This document shows positions 1 through 8,159 of a stretch of 64,000 nt of DNA, piece after piece. Position numbers and translations under genes: made by a program. Below the pieces are notes generated by a model that had not been told where the DNA came from, ran no database searches, and saw nothing but the letters and a program-made list of their open reading frames with translations. The stretch's first letter is position 1. Each line of letters starts with the position of its first letter. Source of the DNA: Mycobacterium sp. NS-7484 (lineage in GTDB: Bacteria > Actinomycetota > Actinomycetes > Mycobacteriales > Mycobacteriaceae); the NCBI RefSeq assembly GCF_001953975.1, contig NZ_MBEJ01000110.1:24198-88197 (forward strand). Direction: 5' to 3'.

Positions 1-1234
1 GGTCCGGCGGCAGCCGCAGCGGCGCGAACCCGAAGCAGCGAATCCCCAACCGCTGGAACGACTTCGCATCGGTCCCGCCCGACAGCATGTAGGGCACGGT
101 GCGGGCCTCGGGGTCCAGCGCCAGGATCGCCGCGTTCATCGCGTCGACCAGGTCCCCGTCGAACGTGGTCTCATAGGACGGCAGATCGCGCTCCCAACTG
201 CGGGTGACGTCGGGACCGATCAGCGCGTCGACCTCACGCTCGAAGGCTTCCTTGCGGCCCGGCAGCACCCGGCAGTCGATCACCGCCTCCGCCGACGCGG
301 GGATCACATTGGCCTTGTAGCCGGCCTTGAGCATCGTCGGATTGGCGGTGTCACGCAGTGTGGCCGACACGATCCGGGCCACGCCGCCGAGTTTGGCGAT
401 GGTGCCGTCGAGGTCCGGGGAGTTCACGTCGAAGTCGTACCCGGTCTCCTCGGCCACCGCGCTGAGGAACTGCTCCACGGCCGGATTGAGCACCAGCGGG
501 AACTGATGGCGGCCCAGCCGGTCCACCGCGCCCGCGATCGCCGTCACGGCGTTGTCGTCGTGCACCATCGAACCGTGCCCGGCCCGTCCCCGCGCGGTCA
601 GCCGCATCCAGGACAGGCCCTTCTCGGCGGTCTCGATCAGGTAGAGCCGACGCTCCCCGCCGTCCTTGCAGGGCACGGTCAGGGAGAACCCGCCCACCTC
701 ACCGATCGCCTCGGTGACGCCCTCGAACAGATCGGGCCGGTTGTCCACCAGCCAGTTGGCCCCGTAGGTGCCGCCGTGTTCCTCGTCGGAGACGAACGCG
801 AACAACAGGTCCCGCGGCGGCACGATGCCCGAACGCTTGAAGTGGCGGGCCACCGCGATGGCCATCCCGACCATGTCCTTCATGTCGACCGCGCCGCGGC
901 CCCAGACATAACCGTCCTTGACCGCGCCGGAGAACGGATGCACGCTCCAGTCGGCCGGCTCGGCCGGGACGACGTCGAGGTGGCCGTGGACCATCAGCGC
1001 CCCGCGCGACGGGTCGGCGCCGGCCAAGCGGGCGAACACATTGCCCCGCCCGGGTGCCCCGGCCTCCACGTATTCGGTCTCGTAACCGACCTCCTGCAGC
1101 TGCTCGGCCACCCAGTGGGCACACTCGGCCTCCCCCTTGGTGGTGGCCGGATCACCGGTGTTGGAGGTGTCGAATCGGATGAGCGCGCTGACGAGATCGA
1201 CCACCTCGTCGGCGCTGGAGGCGGGGACAGTCAC
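1..1234 (-). CDS. M20 family metallopeptidase (Rv2141c / DapE-ArgE-like), 3' end outside window
   Basis: Zinc-dependent amidohydrolase of the M20 family, probably a cytosolic dipeptidase, deacylase or succinyl-diaminopimelate desuccinylase-like enzyme; the true substrate cannot be read from sequence. Visible metal-site motifs: H85-G-H... within HGHLDVVP (H85, D87), D117 in GAVDMKD, and the E151-E152 pair in SDEEHGG. The gene runs off the left edge, so the C-terminal part is missing. The GTG at 1234 is chosen because an ATG just upstream is out of frame and hits a stop after three codons, and because the protein then starts directly with the helix expected of the family. It is transcribed away from tRNA-Leu. 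It resembles M. tuberculosis Rv2141c (recalled, not aligned). Confidence 0.9.
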   Translation of the reverse strand, partial: MTVPASSADEVVDLVSALIRFDTSNTGDPATTKGEAECAHWVAEQLQEVGYETEYVEAGAPGRGNVFARLAGADPSRGALMVHGHLDVVPAEPADWSVHPFSGAVKDGYVWGRGAVDMKDMVGMAIAVARHFKRSGIVPPRDLLFAFVSDEEHGGTYGANWLVDNRPDLFEGVTEAIGEVGGFSLTVPCKDGGERRLYLIETAEKGLSWMRLTARGRAGHGSMVHDDNAVTAIAGAVDRLGRHQFPLVLNPAVEQFLSAVAEETGYDFDVNSPDLDGTIAKLGGVARIVSATLRDTANPTMLKAGYKANVIPASAEAVIDCRVLPGRKEAFEREVDALIGPDVTRSWERDLPSYETTFDGDLVDAMNAAILALDPEARTVPYMLSGGTDAKSFQRLGIRCFGFAPLRLPPD

Positions 1235-1320
1235 AGTCCCATTCGTACCACTGGGACACCGGTTTGGGTCTAGGGCACACAATCCGATAGCCTTAGGCGC
1301 CCAACCCGCAAGGTTGGCAA

Positions 1321-1406
1321 GTCCGAGTGGCGGAATGGCAGACGCGCTAGCTTGAGGTGCTAGTGCCCTATTAACGGGCGTGGGGGTTCAAGTCCCCCCT
1401 CGGACA
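1321..1406 (+). tRNA. tRNA-Leu (anticodon GAG)
   Basis: The acceptor stem pairs GTCCGAG (1321-1327) with CTCGGAC (1399-1405), discriminator A1406. The anticodon stem is CTAGC (1347-1351) with GCTAG (1359-1363) around the loop TTGAGGT, giving anticodon GAG at 1354-1356 (reads CUC/CUU). A long variable arm typical of class II tRNA-Leu lies between the anticodon and T arms (about 1364-1380), and the T arm contains GGGGGTTCAAGTCCCCC. The 3' CCA is not encoded. The next gene, on the opposite strand, ends only 4 bases away, so the tRNA 3' end marks the edge of the accessory block. Confidence 0.97.
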
Positions 1407-1410
1407 CAAT

Positions 1411-2754
1411 TCAAACCGGGATCAATTTCCCGGCCACGGCGGTAACCCAACTCAGTTCTTTGTGGAAGATGTCGCTGTGCGCCCCGGACGGGCCCGCATC
1501 GGCGATCACCACCTCTGACGAGTTCAGGTTCAGGATCTGGCCCGGTTGGAACGGATACTGCGCCCCCTCCTCGCCCAGAACCTGCGTGTCACTGCCGAAT
1601 GCGCCCAGTGCGCCCATCGCCCGCCACCGCGCCATCGGATCGTCGAGGCCGGCGGCGTCGTCACCGGCGGTCAACGAGGCCAACGGGTAGAACGTCCCCA
1701 GCGCCCGGTCATGGCTGGAGAAGCAGACCGCCATCGGACCGTCGATCCGGGCCAATCGGCCCGCCAGGGCGCCGTCGCCGTCCCGGAACGGCAGCCCCTT
1801 CGTGAATGTGAACCGGGAGAATGCGCCCTGCAGCAGGGTCACCGATTTCACCGGCGACGGCCGGTGATCGGCGATGCCGTCGAGCGCGAACGACACCAGC
1901 CGGGCACCGAAGCTGTGTCCGATCAGATGGATCCGCAGATCCGGATGAGCACCGGAGAGATCGTCGATCGCGGGGCCCAATCCGGTGCGTCCGACGACGC
2001 CGGCCCGGTTCTTCATTTTCCAGTAGCTGAGCTGACGCAGGACTTCCTTGGCACCGTGCCAGAGCTTGTCGCCCATGTCGCCGAGACCGGCCGCCCCGCC
2101 GGTGCCGTCGGTGAACTGCACGCCGGAATCGGCCAACCGGTCGGCGAACCGGGTGAAGACGTCGACGGGCTCCCGCTGCGCGTCCAGCATGCCCGGCACC
2201 TGGACCGGCTCGTCCGCCTCGCCGTCGTCGAAACCGGTCTTGGTCGAGGCGTTGAACCGGCGCAACTCGGCGAACATCTCGTGCGCGCGCTGTGCGGTGG
2301 GTGGCTTCTCCAACAGCGCTGCGATGGCGTCCAGATGCGCGCTGCCATCGGGAAACATGTCCTTGAGGTCGGCCAGCTCGGCCGGCCCGAGCGTGGCCGG
2401 GCCGGCCGCGGTCGCGGTACGTTCGGTCAACGCCGCCGCGCCGCCGTCATGTGCGGGTGTGTCCTCGAAGTCCGGGATCGGTTCGTCCCGCCACAGTTGC
2501 GACGGCCATCGAATCCCGACGAATCCGACCTTCCGGTCACCGTCGAGCTGATCGGCCAGCAGGGCGAACCAGCGGGCATACAACGACTCTGCTGCGGCCT
2601 CGTCGTTGTTCCAGCCGTGGGACAACAGCACCAGGTCGGAGAGTGCGTGGGCGCCGATGCCCTCGCGTATCGCGGCGAGGGTGTCCGTGTCGACGTCGCC
2701 ATCGGCGTCGAACACCAGCCGCCACAACGGCCTGCCCTTGATCGTGTCGGTCAT
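1411..2754 (-). CDS. Alpha/beta-hydrolase fold protein, third gene of the hydrolase module
   Basis: A 447-residue protein with an alpha/beta-hydrolase signature. The nucleophile elbow GHSFG puts the serine at S281, after the strand IHLI. An HGW motif after strand VLLS (about residue 46) fits an oxyanion loop, and a late GAHSDIFH segment (about residue 427) supplies a candidate catalytic histidine. An insertion of about 130 residues separates the oxyanion loop from the nucleophile elbow. No signal peptide or membrane segment is seen, so the protein looks cytosolic. The start is backed by a GAGGAG ribosome site a few bases upstream. It lies 25 bp downstream of the subtilase gene and is probably cotranscribed with it. 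It could be a lipase or esterase; the substrate is unknown. Confidence 0.75.
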   Translation of the reverse strand: MTDTIKGRPLWRLVFDADGDVDTDTLAAIREGIGAHALSDLVLLSHGWNNDEAAAESLYARWFALLADQLDGDRKVGFVGIRWPSQLWRDEPIPDFEDTPAHDGGAAALTERTATAAGPATLGPAELADLKDMFPDGSAHLDAIAALLEKPPTAQRAHEMFAELRRFNASTKTGFDDGEADEPVQVPGMLDAQREPVDVFTRFADRLADSGVQFTDGTGGAAGLGDMGDKLWHGAKEVLRQLSYWKMKNRAGVVGRTGLGPAIDDLSGAHPDLRIHLIGHSFGARLVSFALDGIADHRPSPVKSVTLLQGAFSRFTFTKGLPFRDGDGALAGRLARIDGPMAVCFSSHDRALGTFYPLASLTAGDDAAGLDDPMARWRAMGALGAFGSDTQVLGEEGAQYPFQPGQILNLNSSEVVIADAGPSGAHSDIFHKELSWVTAVAGKLIPV

Positions 2755-2779
2755 GGTGACTCCTCGGTGCTGTGAATCT

Positions 2780-4651
2780 TCAGACGGATTGCAGGGCCCG
2801 CATCAGGTCCAGCAGGCCCGCCCCCTGGAACGCCCGGTCGCGACCGAGCGAGGTGGCAGATTCGATGAAGATGCGCTTGATCTCGTCGGGCCGGCCGACC
2901 AGTTCGCGCTGCACCGACAGGAATGCCGCGATCGCCCCGGACACATGCGGCGCGGCCATGCTGGTCCCGGTGGCCTCGATGTAGATCGCCGCGCTCTCCG
3001 GCGGCGCGTCGGTCTGCCGCAGCACATCGCTGCGCATTCGACCGGCCGCGACCGAGGTGATGCGCTCACCGGGAGCCAGCAGGTCGGGCTTGCACCGGCC
3101 GTCACCGGTGGGGCCCTTGGACGAGAAGTAGGACACCCCGGAGGTATGCGGGGCGTCGCGGTGCGTCGAACCGACGGTGATGGCGCGCTCGGCGTTGCCG
3201 GGATCGTTGATCGTCATGCCCGCACTGAACTTCGTGACGTCGGTGGTGAACAGCGGGTTGAGCGAGACGTATCCGCTGTTTCCGGCCGCCGCGACCACGA
3301 CCACCCCCGACCGCACGGTCTTGTCGACCTCGATGCACAGCGGGCTCTGCCCGCACGCGAACCACTCCGCGGCGAACTCGTAACCCAGGCTGAGGTTCAC
3401 GCCGTGGATGCGCGGCATCCGCTGGCTCGCGGCGTTCACCTCGCGGACATAGGCCAGGGCCCGCATCACCCGACTCACCCGCGCGGCCCGCTCCCCCGGC
3501 CCCAACACCTTCAGACTGACCAACTTGGCCTCGGGTGCCATCCCGGCCAACCGGCTCGGATCGCTGATCGCCCGCTTCTGCAGGATGGGGATATCGCCTT
3601 CCGGCGCACCGACATTGAAGCGCTTCTCGGCCACATAGACGTCGTCGGCCGATTTTCCGACAAGGCCGCCGGCGATGATGCCCGCAACATGCGAGCCGTG
3701 TCCGTCCGCATCCTGCAGTGCACTGGGCGTGAATGCCGCATCACCCCCGGTCACCGTGAAATCGCGATGTAGGTCGCAGACCGAGGGGTCCGTGACGGTG
3801 GCCCGGTCACCGAAATGTGGATGCGTCTCGTCGATCCCGGAATCGACGACGGCCCAGACGATTCCGGACCCGAAGCAGGCGAATGTCCGCTGCGCGGGGA
3901 CCGCCTTGACGGTGTTGGACGACGCGTCGATCTGCGGGTGGGCGTCGAAATCCGGCCAGATCCGGTAGACCGCCCGCTCGGGCCACTGCTGCGGCACCGC
4001 GTCCGCCGAGACCATGCCCTCGATCTGGCGGGTGGTCAGCTCACCGACCATGAACTGGTCGGCCACCATCAGCGGGACGTCGGCCCCGCCGACCAGGCGC
4101 CACAGCTCGCGCACCCGGTCCATCGCCGCCGCAACTCCGCCGGCAAACCGCAGATTGAGTTCGATCATGATCGGCCACAACGTTTCCCGCGCCGTCTCGG
4201 CGTCATCGTCAGGACCCACCACAAACTTCTCCCGCAGTGGCGGCGTGATCACCCCGGCCACCAGCAGGTCGCGGTGCGGTGGCGCGTCGGCCGGAGCCAC
4301 CGCCCGGGCCCGCTCCTGCGGCGCCATCGCCCGCTCACAGGCCTGCTCGGCGGCACGGCGGCCGGCGGCCGTCAAGGCCACCGTCGGCTCGGCCCCCGCC
4401 GCGTCCTTCCTCGCGCGTCGTCGGGTCGCCAGCTTGTCGTGCACCAACCGGTCGACGGCCTCGGCGACACTGCGGTGCCACCGCGGCGTCCCGTCCGCGC
4501 AGAGACGATCCTCGGAGTCGAACCGTGAGGCGAACCGGGCGGCCACGGCTTCCAGGATGTTCTGCGGACCGGCGTCGATGTTCTTGGCTGCCAAGTCGGC
4601 CAGGGCGCACTGCGCCCGATCGGTCCAGGCTTCACTGTTTGACGGACTCAC
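2780..4651 (-). CDS. Subtilase (S8 family serine peptidase) with N-terminal winged-helix-like region
   Basis: A 623-residue protein with a complete subtilisin triad: D270 in VVDSGID, H318 in DGHGSHVAG and S564 in GTSMAAPHVSG, plus the oxyanion N458 in AAAGNSG. The first 110 residues are not a propeptide with signal sequence. They look like a winged-helix unit (a helical RWHRSVAEAVDRLV segment followed by a PTVALTAAGRRA wing), reminiscent of Mrr N-terminal domains; this reading is inference. No signal peptide or transmembrane helix is seen, so an intracellular protease is likely. The GTG start at 4651 follows a GAGG ribosome site. The gene sits between an astacin-type protease gene and a hydrolase gene on the same strand. 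Confidence 0.85.
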   Translation of the reverse strand: MSPSNSEAWTDRAQCALADLAAKNIDAGPQNILEAVAARFASRFDSEDRLCADGTPRWHRSVAEAVDRLVHDKLATRRRARKDAAGAEPTVALTAAGRRAAEQACERAMAPQERARAVAPADAPPHRDLLVAGVITPPLREKFVVGPDDDAETARETLWPIMIELNLRFAGGVAAAMDRVRELWRLVGGADVPLMVADQFMVGELTTRQIEGMVSADAVPQQWPERAVYRIWPDFDAHPQIDASSNTVKAVPAQRTFACFGSGIVWAVVDSGIDETHPHFGDRATVTDPSVCDLHRDFTVTGGDAAFTPSALQDADGHGSHVAGIIAGGLVGKSADDVYVAEKRFNVGAPEGDIPILQKRAISDPSRLAGMAPEAKLVSLKVLGPGERAARVSRVMRALAYVREVNAASQRMPRIHGVNLSLGYEFAAEWFACGQSPLCIEVDKTVRSGVVVVAAAGNSGYVSLNPLFTTDVTKFSAGMTINDPGNAERAITVGSTHRDAPHTSGVSYFSSKGPTGDGRCKPDLLAPGERITSVAAGRMRSDVLRQTDAPPESAAIYIEATGTSMAAPHVSGAIAAFLSVQRELVGRPDEIKRIFIESATSLGRDRAFQGAGLLDLMRALQSV

Positions 4652-4799
4652 CGCAACACCTCGGAACTGTGCTCGACCCTACAACTGGCATTCAACACAC
4701 GATCGGGCCTCAGGGAGGCGATAGTTCGCCGATTCCGCAATCGACGGTTCGACGCCGCCGGTTCGAGCATGCGCGCGGGTGCTGAGCATGGGTACGCGC

Positions 4800-6185
4800 T
4801 CAGTCCGGCCGGCCGACGCCGTCGGCCCACAATCCGGGCCAGTTGCCGGCCACCTGTTTGGGGTAGCCGGCGTCGACCCGTGACGACGCGATGTCATAGC
4901 GGATGTACTGCGACCCTTTGAAGAAGTACGCCTTGCCGTTGTTGCGGATCACCACATGATCGATGCCGTTCTCGTATTCGGTGGGCAGATTGGGCGCCCA
5001 GTTGTCCTTGATCGGCTTGGGATAACCCGCGTCGACCTGATCGGTGGCGATGTCGTAGCGCAGATACTGCGCCCCCTTGAAGAAGTAGGCCTTGCTGTTC
5101 GGCCACACCACCACCGCGTCGAAACCATCCGGCCAGACGCCCGGCCACCCCGCCGAGATGTCCATCGGATAACCGGGATCCACCCGATCGGTCGGCAGAT
5201 CGAAGCGCAGGTATCGGCTGCCCTTGAAGAAGTACGCTTTTCCGTTGGTCCACAGCACATCCGCATCGATGCCATCGGCGAACTCCGCCGGGAAACCGGC
5301 CCAGAACCCGGCCATCGGCAGCGGATAACCGGGATCCGTCTTGCCTACGGCCTCGTCGAACCGCGCGTACTGCGAGCCGTTGAAGAGGTACAGTTTGCCG
5401 TTCGGCCACACCGAGCTCGGCGACACCGGACCGGGGTACATGCTCGCCGCGAACTGGGCGTCCAGGTTGTCGATGTCGGTTCCGCCGGGTACACCGATGC
5501 CGTCGGTCATGATCGAACCCGGCAGTTCGTAGCACATGATCGAGTTCTCGTCGGTCTCGTTGGTCGCGGTCAAGGCCGAGACGTCGAACGGGGTGAGCAC
5601 CTGCTCGATCACCTCGTCCCGCGACCAGCCCTGGGTCGCCATGAACAGGGTGATGGCCTTCTCCCGGTCGATCCGGTCGACAATTGCCTTGCGGCGGTGC
5701 TCATGTGGGAACCCCAGAGTGTGTCCCGTCTCGTGCCGGACCACCCGGCGAAACTCCGCCTCGGCGGTGCTCATCGTGAAACCGTCGAGGTTCATGGTCT
5801 GCTCGTCGGCGGCGGCCAGGAGGATGTCGGTACCGAGGTAGGACCAGTACCCGTCGTCGGCCACCCGGGCGATCCGCACCTGGGGATCGACGTGGGACGC
5901 CACGAACCTGACGTTCGCCCACGCTCCCCAGGCGTTCATATGAGCCAGGATTCGGCGCTGCAGATCGGCCGGCGGGGTGTCCAGGAAGCCGACCGTCAGC
6001 CGGACCCCGCCGGCATTCCAGCGCTTGTTCGTCATGACGGCCAGGTGTTCACGAGACGGCCGATCCCCGGCCGAGATCCCGGTGACGTTGGGGGCATTCG
6101 CCGGATTGACCCCGACGGCGGCCTCCGCGGAGGCGATCACCTTTCCGGCCGGCAGTCCTTTGATCGTGCACGGTATGAATGTCAT
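4800..6185 (-). CDS. Astacin-like (M12A) zinc metalloprotease with four hemopexin repeats
   Basis: A 461-residue protein. The zinc site is the extended metzincin motif HETGHTLGFPHEH (H151, E152, H155, H161), closest to the astacin pattern, with a likely Met-turn at NSIMCYE about 65 residues later. The C-terminal 210 residues contain four hemopexin-type repeats of roughly 45-50 residues, each with a (Y/L)FFKGSQYxR(Y/F)D core and a DxGYP motif. No signal peptide is visible. The ATG at 6185 is preferred over the in-frame start 30 bases upstream (6215) because AAGGAGGG lies about 7 bases before it. It is the first gene of the minus-strand hydrolase set; 148 bp separate it from the subtilase gene. 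Confidence 0.85.
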   Translation of the reverse strand: MTFIPCTIKGLPAGKVIASAEAAVGVNPANAPNVTGISAGDRPSREHLAVMTNKRWNAGGVRLTVGFLDTPPADLQRRILAHMNAWGAWANVRFVASHVDPQVRIARVADDGYWSYLGTDILLAAADEQTMNLDGFTMSTAEAEFRRVVRHETGHTLGFPHEHRRKAIVDRIDREKAITLFMATQGWSRDEVIEQVLTPFDVSALTATNETDENSIMCYELPGSIMTDGIGVPGGTDIDNLDAQFAASMYPGPVSPSSVWPNGKLYLFNGSQYARFDEAVGKTDPGYPLPMAGFWAGFPAEFADGIDADVLWTNGKAYFFKGSRYLRFDLPTDRVDPGYPMDISAGWPGVWPDGFDAVVVWPNSKAYFFKGAQYLRYDIATDQVDAGYPKPIKDNWAPNLPTEYENGIDHVVIRNNGKAYFFKGSQYIRYDIASSRVDAGYPKQVAGNWPGLWADGVGRPD

Positions 6186-6255
6186 CGTCGTCCCTCCTTC
6201 GGGTCCGGACGTCATCGGTTGTCACCGGCGAACGTAGAGCCATCGACACCTCGAC

Positions 6256-6301
6256 ACACGAGTGGAGCGCTACCTGCATTCGGGTAGCTCACTACTCGTG
6301 T
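6256..6301. promoter_or_regulatory. 46-bp imperfect dyad in the divergent intergenic region
   Basis: Left arm ACACGAGTGGAGCGCTACC (6256-6274) and right arm GGTAGCTCACTACTCGTGT (6283-6301) are inverted repeats matching at 16 of 19 positions around an 8-base spacer. The dyad lies between the divergent starts of the astacin-like protease (6185) and the alpha-dioxygenase-like gene (6372), so it could be an operator for either or both. A binding protein is not known. Confidence 0.6.
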
Positions 6302-6371
6302 CATTTCGCATCGGCGCGACAACGATCGACATGTGCGTCAAAACAATGTCGGATCCAGAGCGCGGTCGACG

Positions 6372-8159
6372 ATGGCCGCGGTGGGCGCCCGGATCGCCCA
6401 GCAGATTGATCAGTCGGTGGGTTGGTCGCGGCTGCCGACCGCGCTGGGCCTGGCGGTCCTGGTCGGCCTACGCCATCAACTGCGCACCTCGAATCTGTAT
6501 GCTGCCGAACCGGGTCCACCTCAAACCGCCGTCCCCGGTGCGGTAGGTAACTATCTGTCGGCCCGTACTCGTGACGGCTCGTACAACGACCTCGCCGATC
6601 CGCGGATGGGCGCCGTCGGTTGCCGCTTCGGGCGCAACGTGCCGGCCGAGTACACGTACCCGGAATCGGACCCGCAGCTTCTCGATCCCAACCCGCGGCT
6701 GATCAGCCGCCGCCTGCTGACCCGCGAGCGCTTTCAACCCGCGACCACACTCAACCTGCTGGCCGCCGCGTGGATCCAGTTCGAGGTACACGACTGGTTC
6801 GCCCACGGCACCGTCGCCGGCGGCCCCTGGGTGGTACCGCTGCACGACGACGACCCGTGGCCGCAGCGGCCGATGCGGGTGCAGCGCACACAGCCTGATC
6901 CCCACCCCAACCCGGTCGGTCCGCCCACCTTCACCACGCAGGAGTCACACTGGTGGGATGGCTCTCAGATCTACGGAACCACACCGGAATTCGCCAGCGC
7001 ACTGCGCTCACCCGAGGGTGGCAAGCTACGCATCGATTCCGCGGGGCTACCGCCGCAGGATGTGGAGGCGACGGTCGACCTGACCGGTACCGCCGGAAAC
7101 TTCTGGGTCGGGCTGGCCTTGCTGCACTCACTGTTCATGCGTGAGCACAACGCCATCTGCGACCGCCTGGCGCAGGCGCATCCACATCTGACCGATCAAC
7201 AGCTCTACGACAAGGCGCGCCTGGTCAATTCCGCGTTGATGGCAAAGATCCACACGGTGGACTGGACCCCCGCCATCATCGCGCACCCCACCACGGTGGC
7301 GGCGATGCGGGCCAACTGGTTCGGGCTGCTGGGCGAACGGCTGGGCCGGCGCTTCGGTCGCATCAGCCGCAGTCCGCTGCTGCGCGGTATCCCGGGCTCA
7401 GCGACCACCCACCACGGCGTGCCCTATTCGCTCACCGAGGAGTTCGTCGCGGTGTACCGGATGCATCCACTGATCCCTGACGACTTCATCTTCCGTTCGG
7501 TGGTCGATGACCGGATCGTCGCAGAGCACGAGCTGCCCGAGCTGTCCGTCGAGAACGTACGGGCCCGGTTGGCCGAGACGCCGATGGCCGATCTGTTCTA
7601 CTCCTTCGGCCGTGCCCACCCGGGAGCGTTGTCGCTGCACAACTTTCCCCGGCACCTGCAGAACCTGCGTCGCGTCGACGGCGCACTACTCGACCTGGCC
7701 ACCATCGACCTGATCCGGTCCAGGGAGCGCGGTGTGCCGCGCTACAACGAGTTCCGGAAGCTGTTCCGGCTCAAGCCGGCCAGGACTTTCGAGGAACTCA
7801 CCGGTGAAACGGTGCTGGCAGCCGAGCTGCGTGAGATCTACGACGACGTGGACCTGGTCGACCTGATGATCGGCTTGTACGCCGAACCCAAGCCCCGAGG
7901 TTTCGGGTTCAGCGACACCGCCTTCCGGGTTTTCATCCTGATGGCCACCCGCCGGCTGGAAAGCGACCGATTCTTCACCGTCGACTTCCGTGAAGAGACG
8001 TACACGGTCGCCGGCATGAAGTGGGTTCGCGACAACGACATGCGATCGGTGCTGCTGCGTCACTTTCCCGAATTGGCCCCCGCTCTGGCCGGGGTGACCA
8101 ACCCATTCGCTCCCTGGAATTCCATGTCCCCCAAGCCCGGCAGAAAGGTATGTACATGA
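6372..8159 (+). CDS. Alpha-dioxygenase-like heme peroxidase (animal heme-peroxidase superfamily)
   Basis: A 595-residue heme enzyme of the animal-peroxidase/cyclooxygenase superfamily. The distal histidine is H140 in WIQFEVHDWFAHG, and the proximal ligand is H365 in EFVAVYRMHPLIPDDF. Y362, three residues before the proximal histidine, sits where cyclooxygenases and plant fatty-acid alpha-dioxygenases carry the radical-forming tyrosine. LFMREHN, KIHTVDWTPAI and the RSRERGVPRYNEFR block also fit the alpha-dioxygenase branch. The likely reaction is 2-hydroperoxidation of fatty acids; this is inference. ATG 6372 is chosen because family members begin just before the ARI-GW-LP helix; an in-frame GTG at 6333 would add 13 residues. 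Its stop codon overlaps the next start (ATGA, 8156-8159). Confidence 0.85.
   Translation: MAAVGARIAQQIDQSVGWSRLPTALGLAVLVGLRHQLRTSNLYAAEPGPPQTAVPGAVGNYLSARTRDGSYNDLADPRMGAVGCRFGRNVPAEYTYPESDPQLLDPNPRLISRRLLTRERFQPATTLNLLAAAWIQFEVHDWFAHGTVAGGPWVVPLHDDDPWPQRPMRVQRTQPDPHPNPVGPPTFTTQESHWWDGSQIYGTTPEFASALRSPEGGKLRIDSAGLPPQDVEATVDLTGTAGNFWVGLALLHSLFMREHNAICDRLAQAHPHLTDQQLYDKARLVNSALMAKIHTVDWTPAIIAHPTTVAAMRANWFGLLGERLGRRFGRISRSPLLRGIPGSATTHHGVPYSLTEEFVAVYRMHPLIPDDFIFRSVVDDRIVAEHELPELSVENVRARLAETPMADLFYSFGRAHPGALSLHNFPRHLQNLRRVDGALLDLATIDLIRSRERGVPRYNEFRKLFRLKPARTFEELTGETVLAAELREIYDDVDLVDLMIGLYAEPKPRGFGFSDTAFRVFILMATRRLESDRFFTVDFREETYTVAGMKWVRDNDMRSVLLRHFPELAPALAGVTNPFAPWNSMSPKPGRKVCT

Noticed and set aside
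1416..1433. CCGGGA/TCCCGG hairpin after the tRNA as its terminator
   Set aside because: It lies in the 3' coding end of the convergent hydrolase gene and has no U-tract; coding constraint explains it as well.
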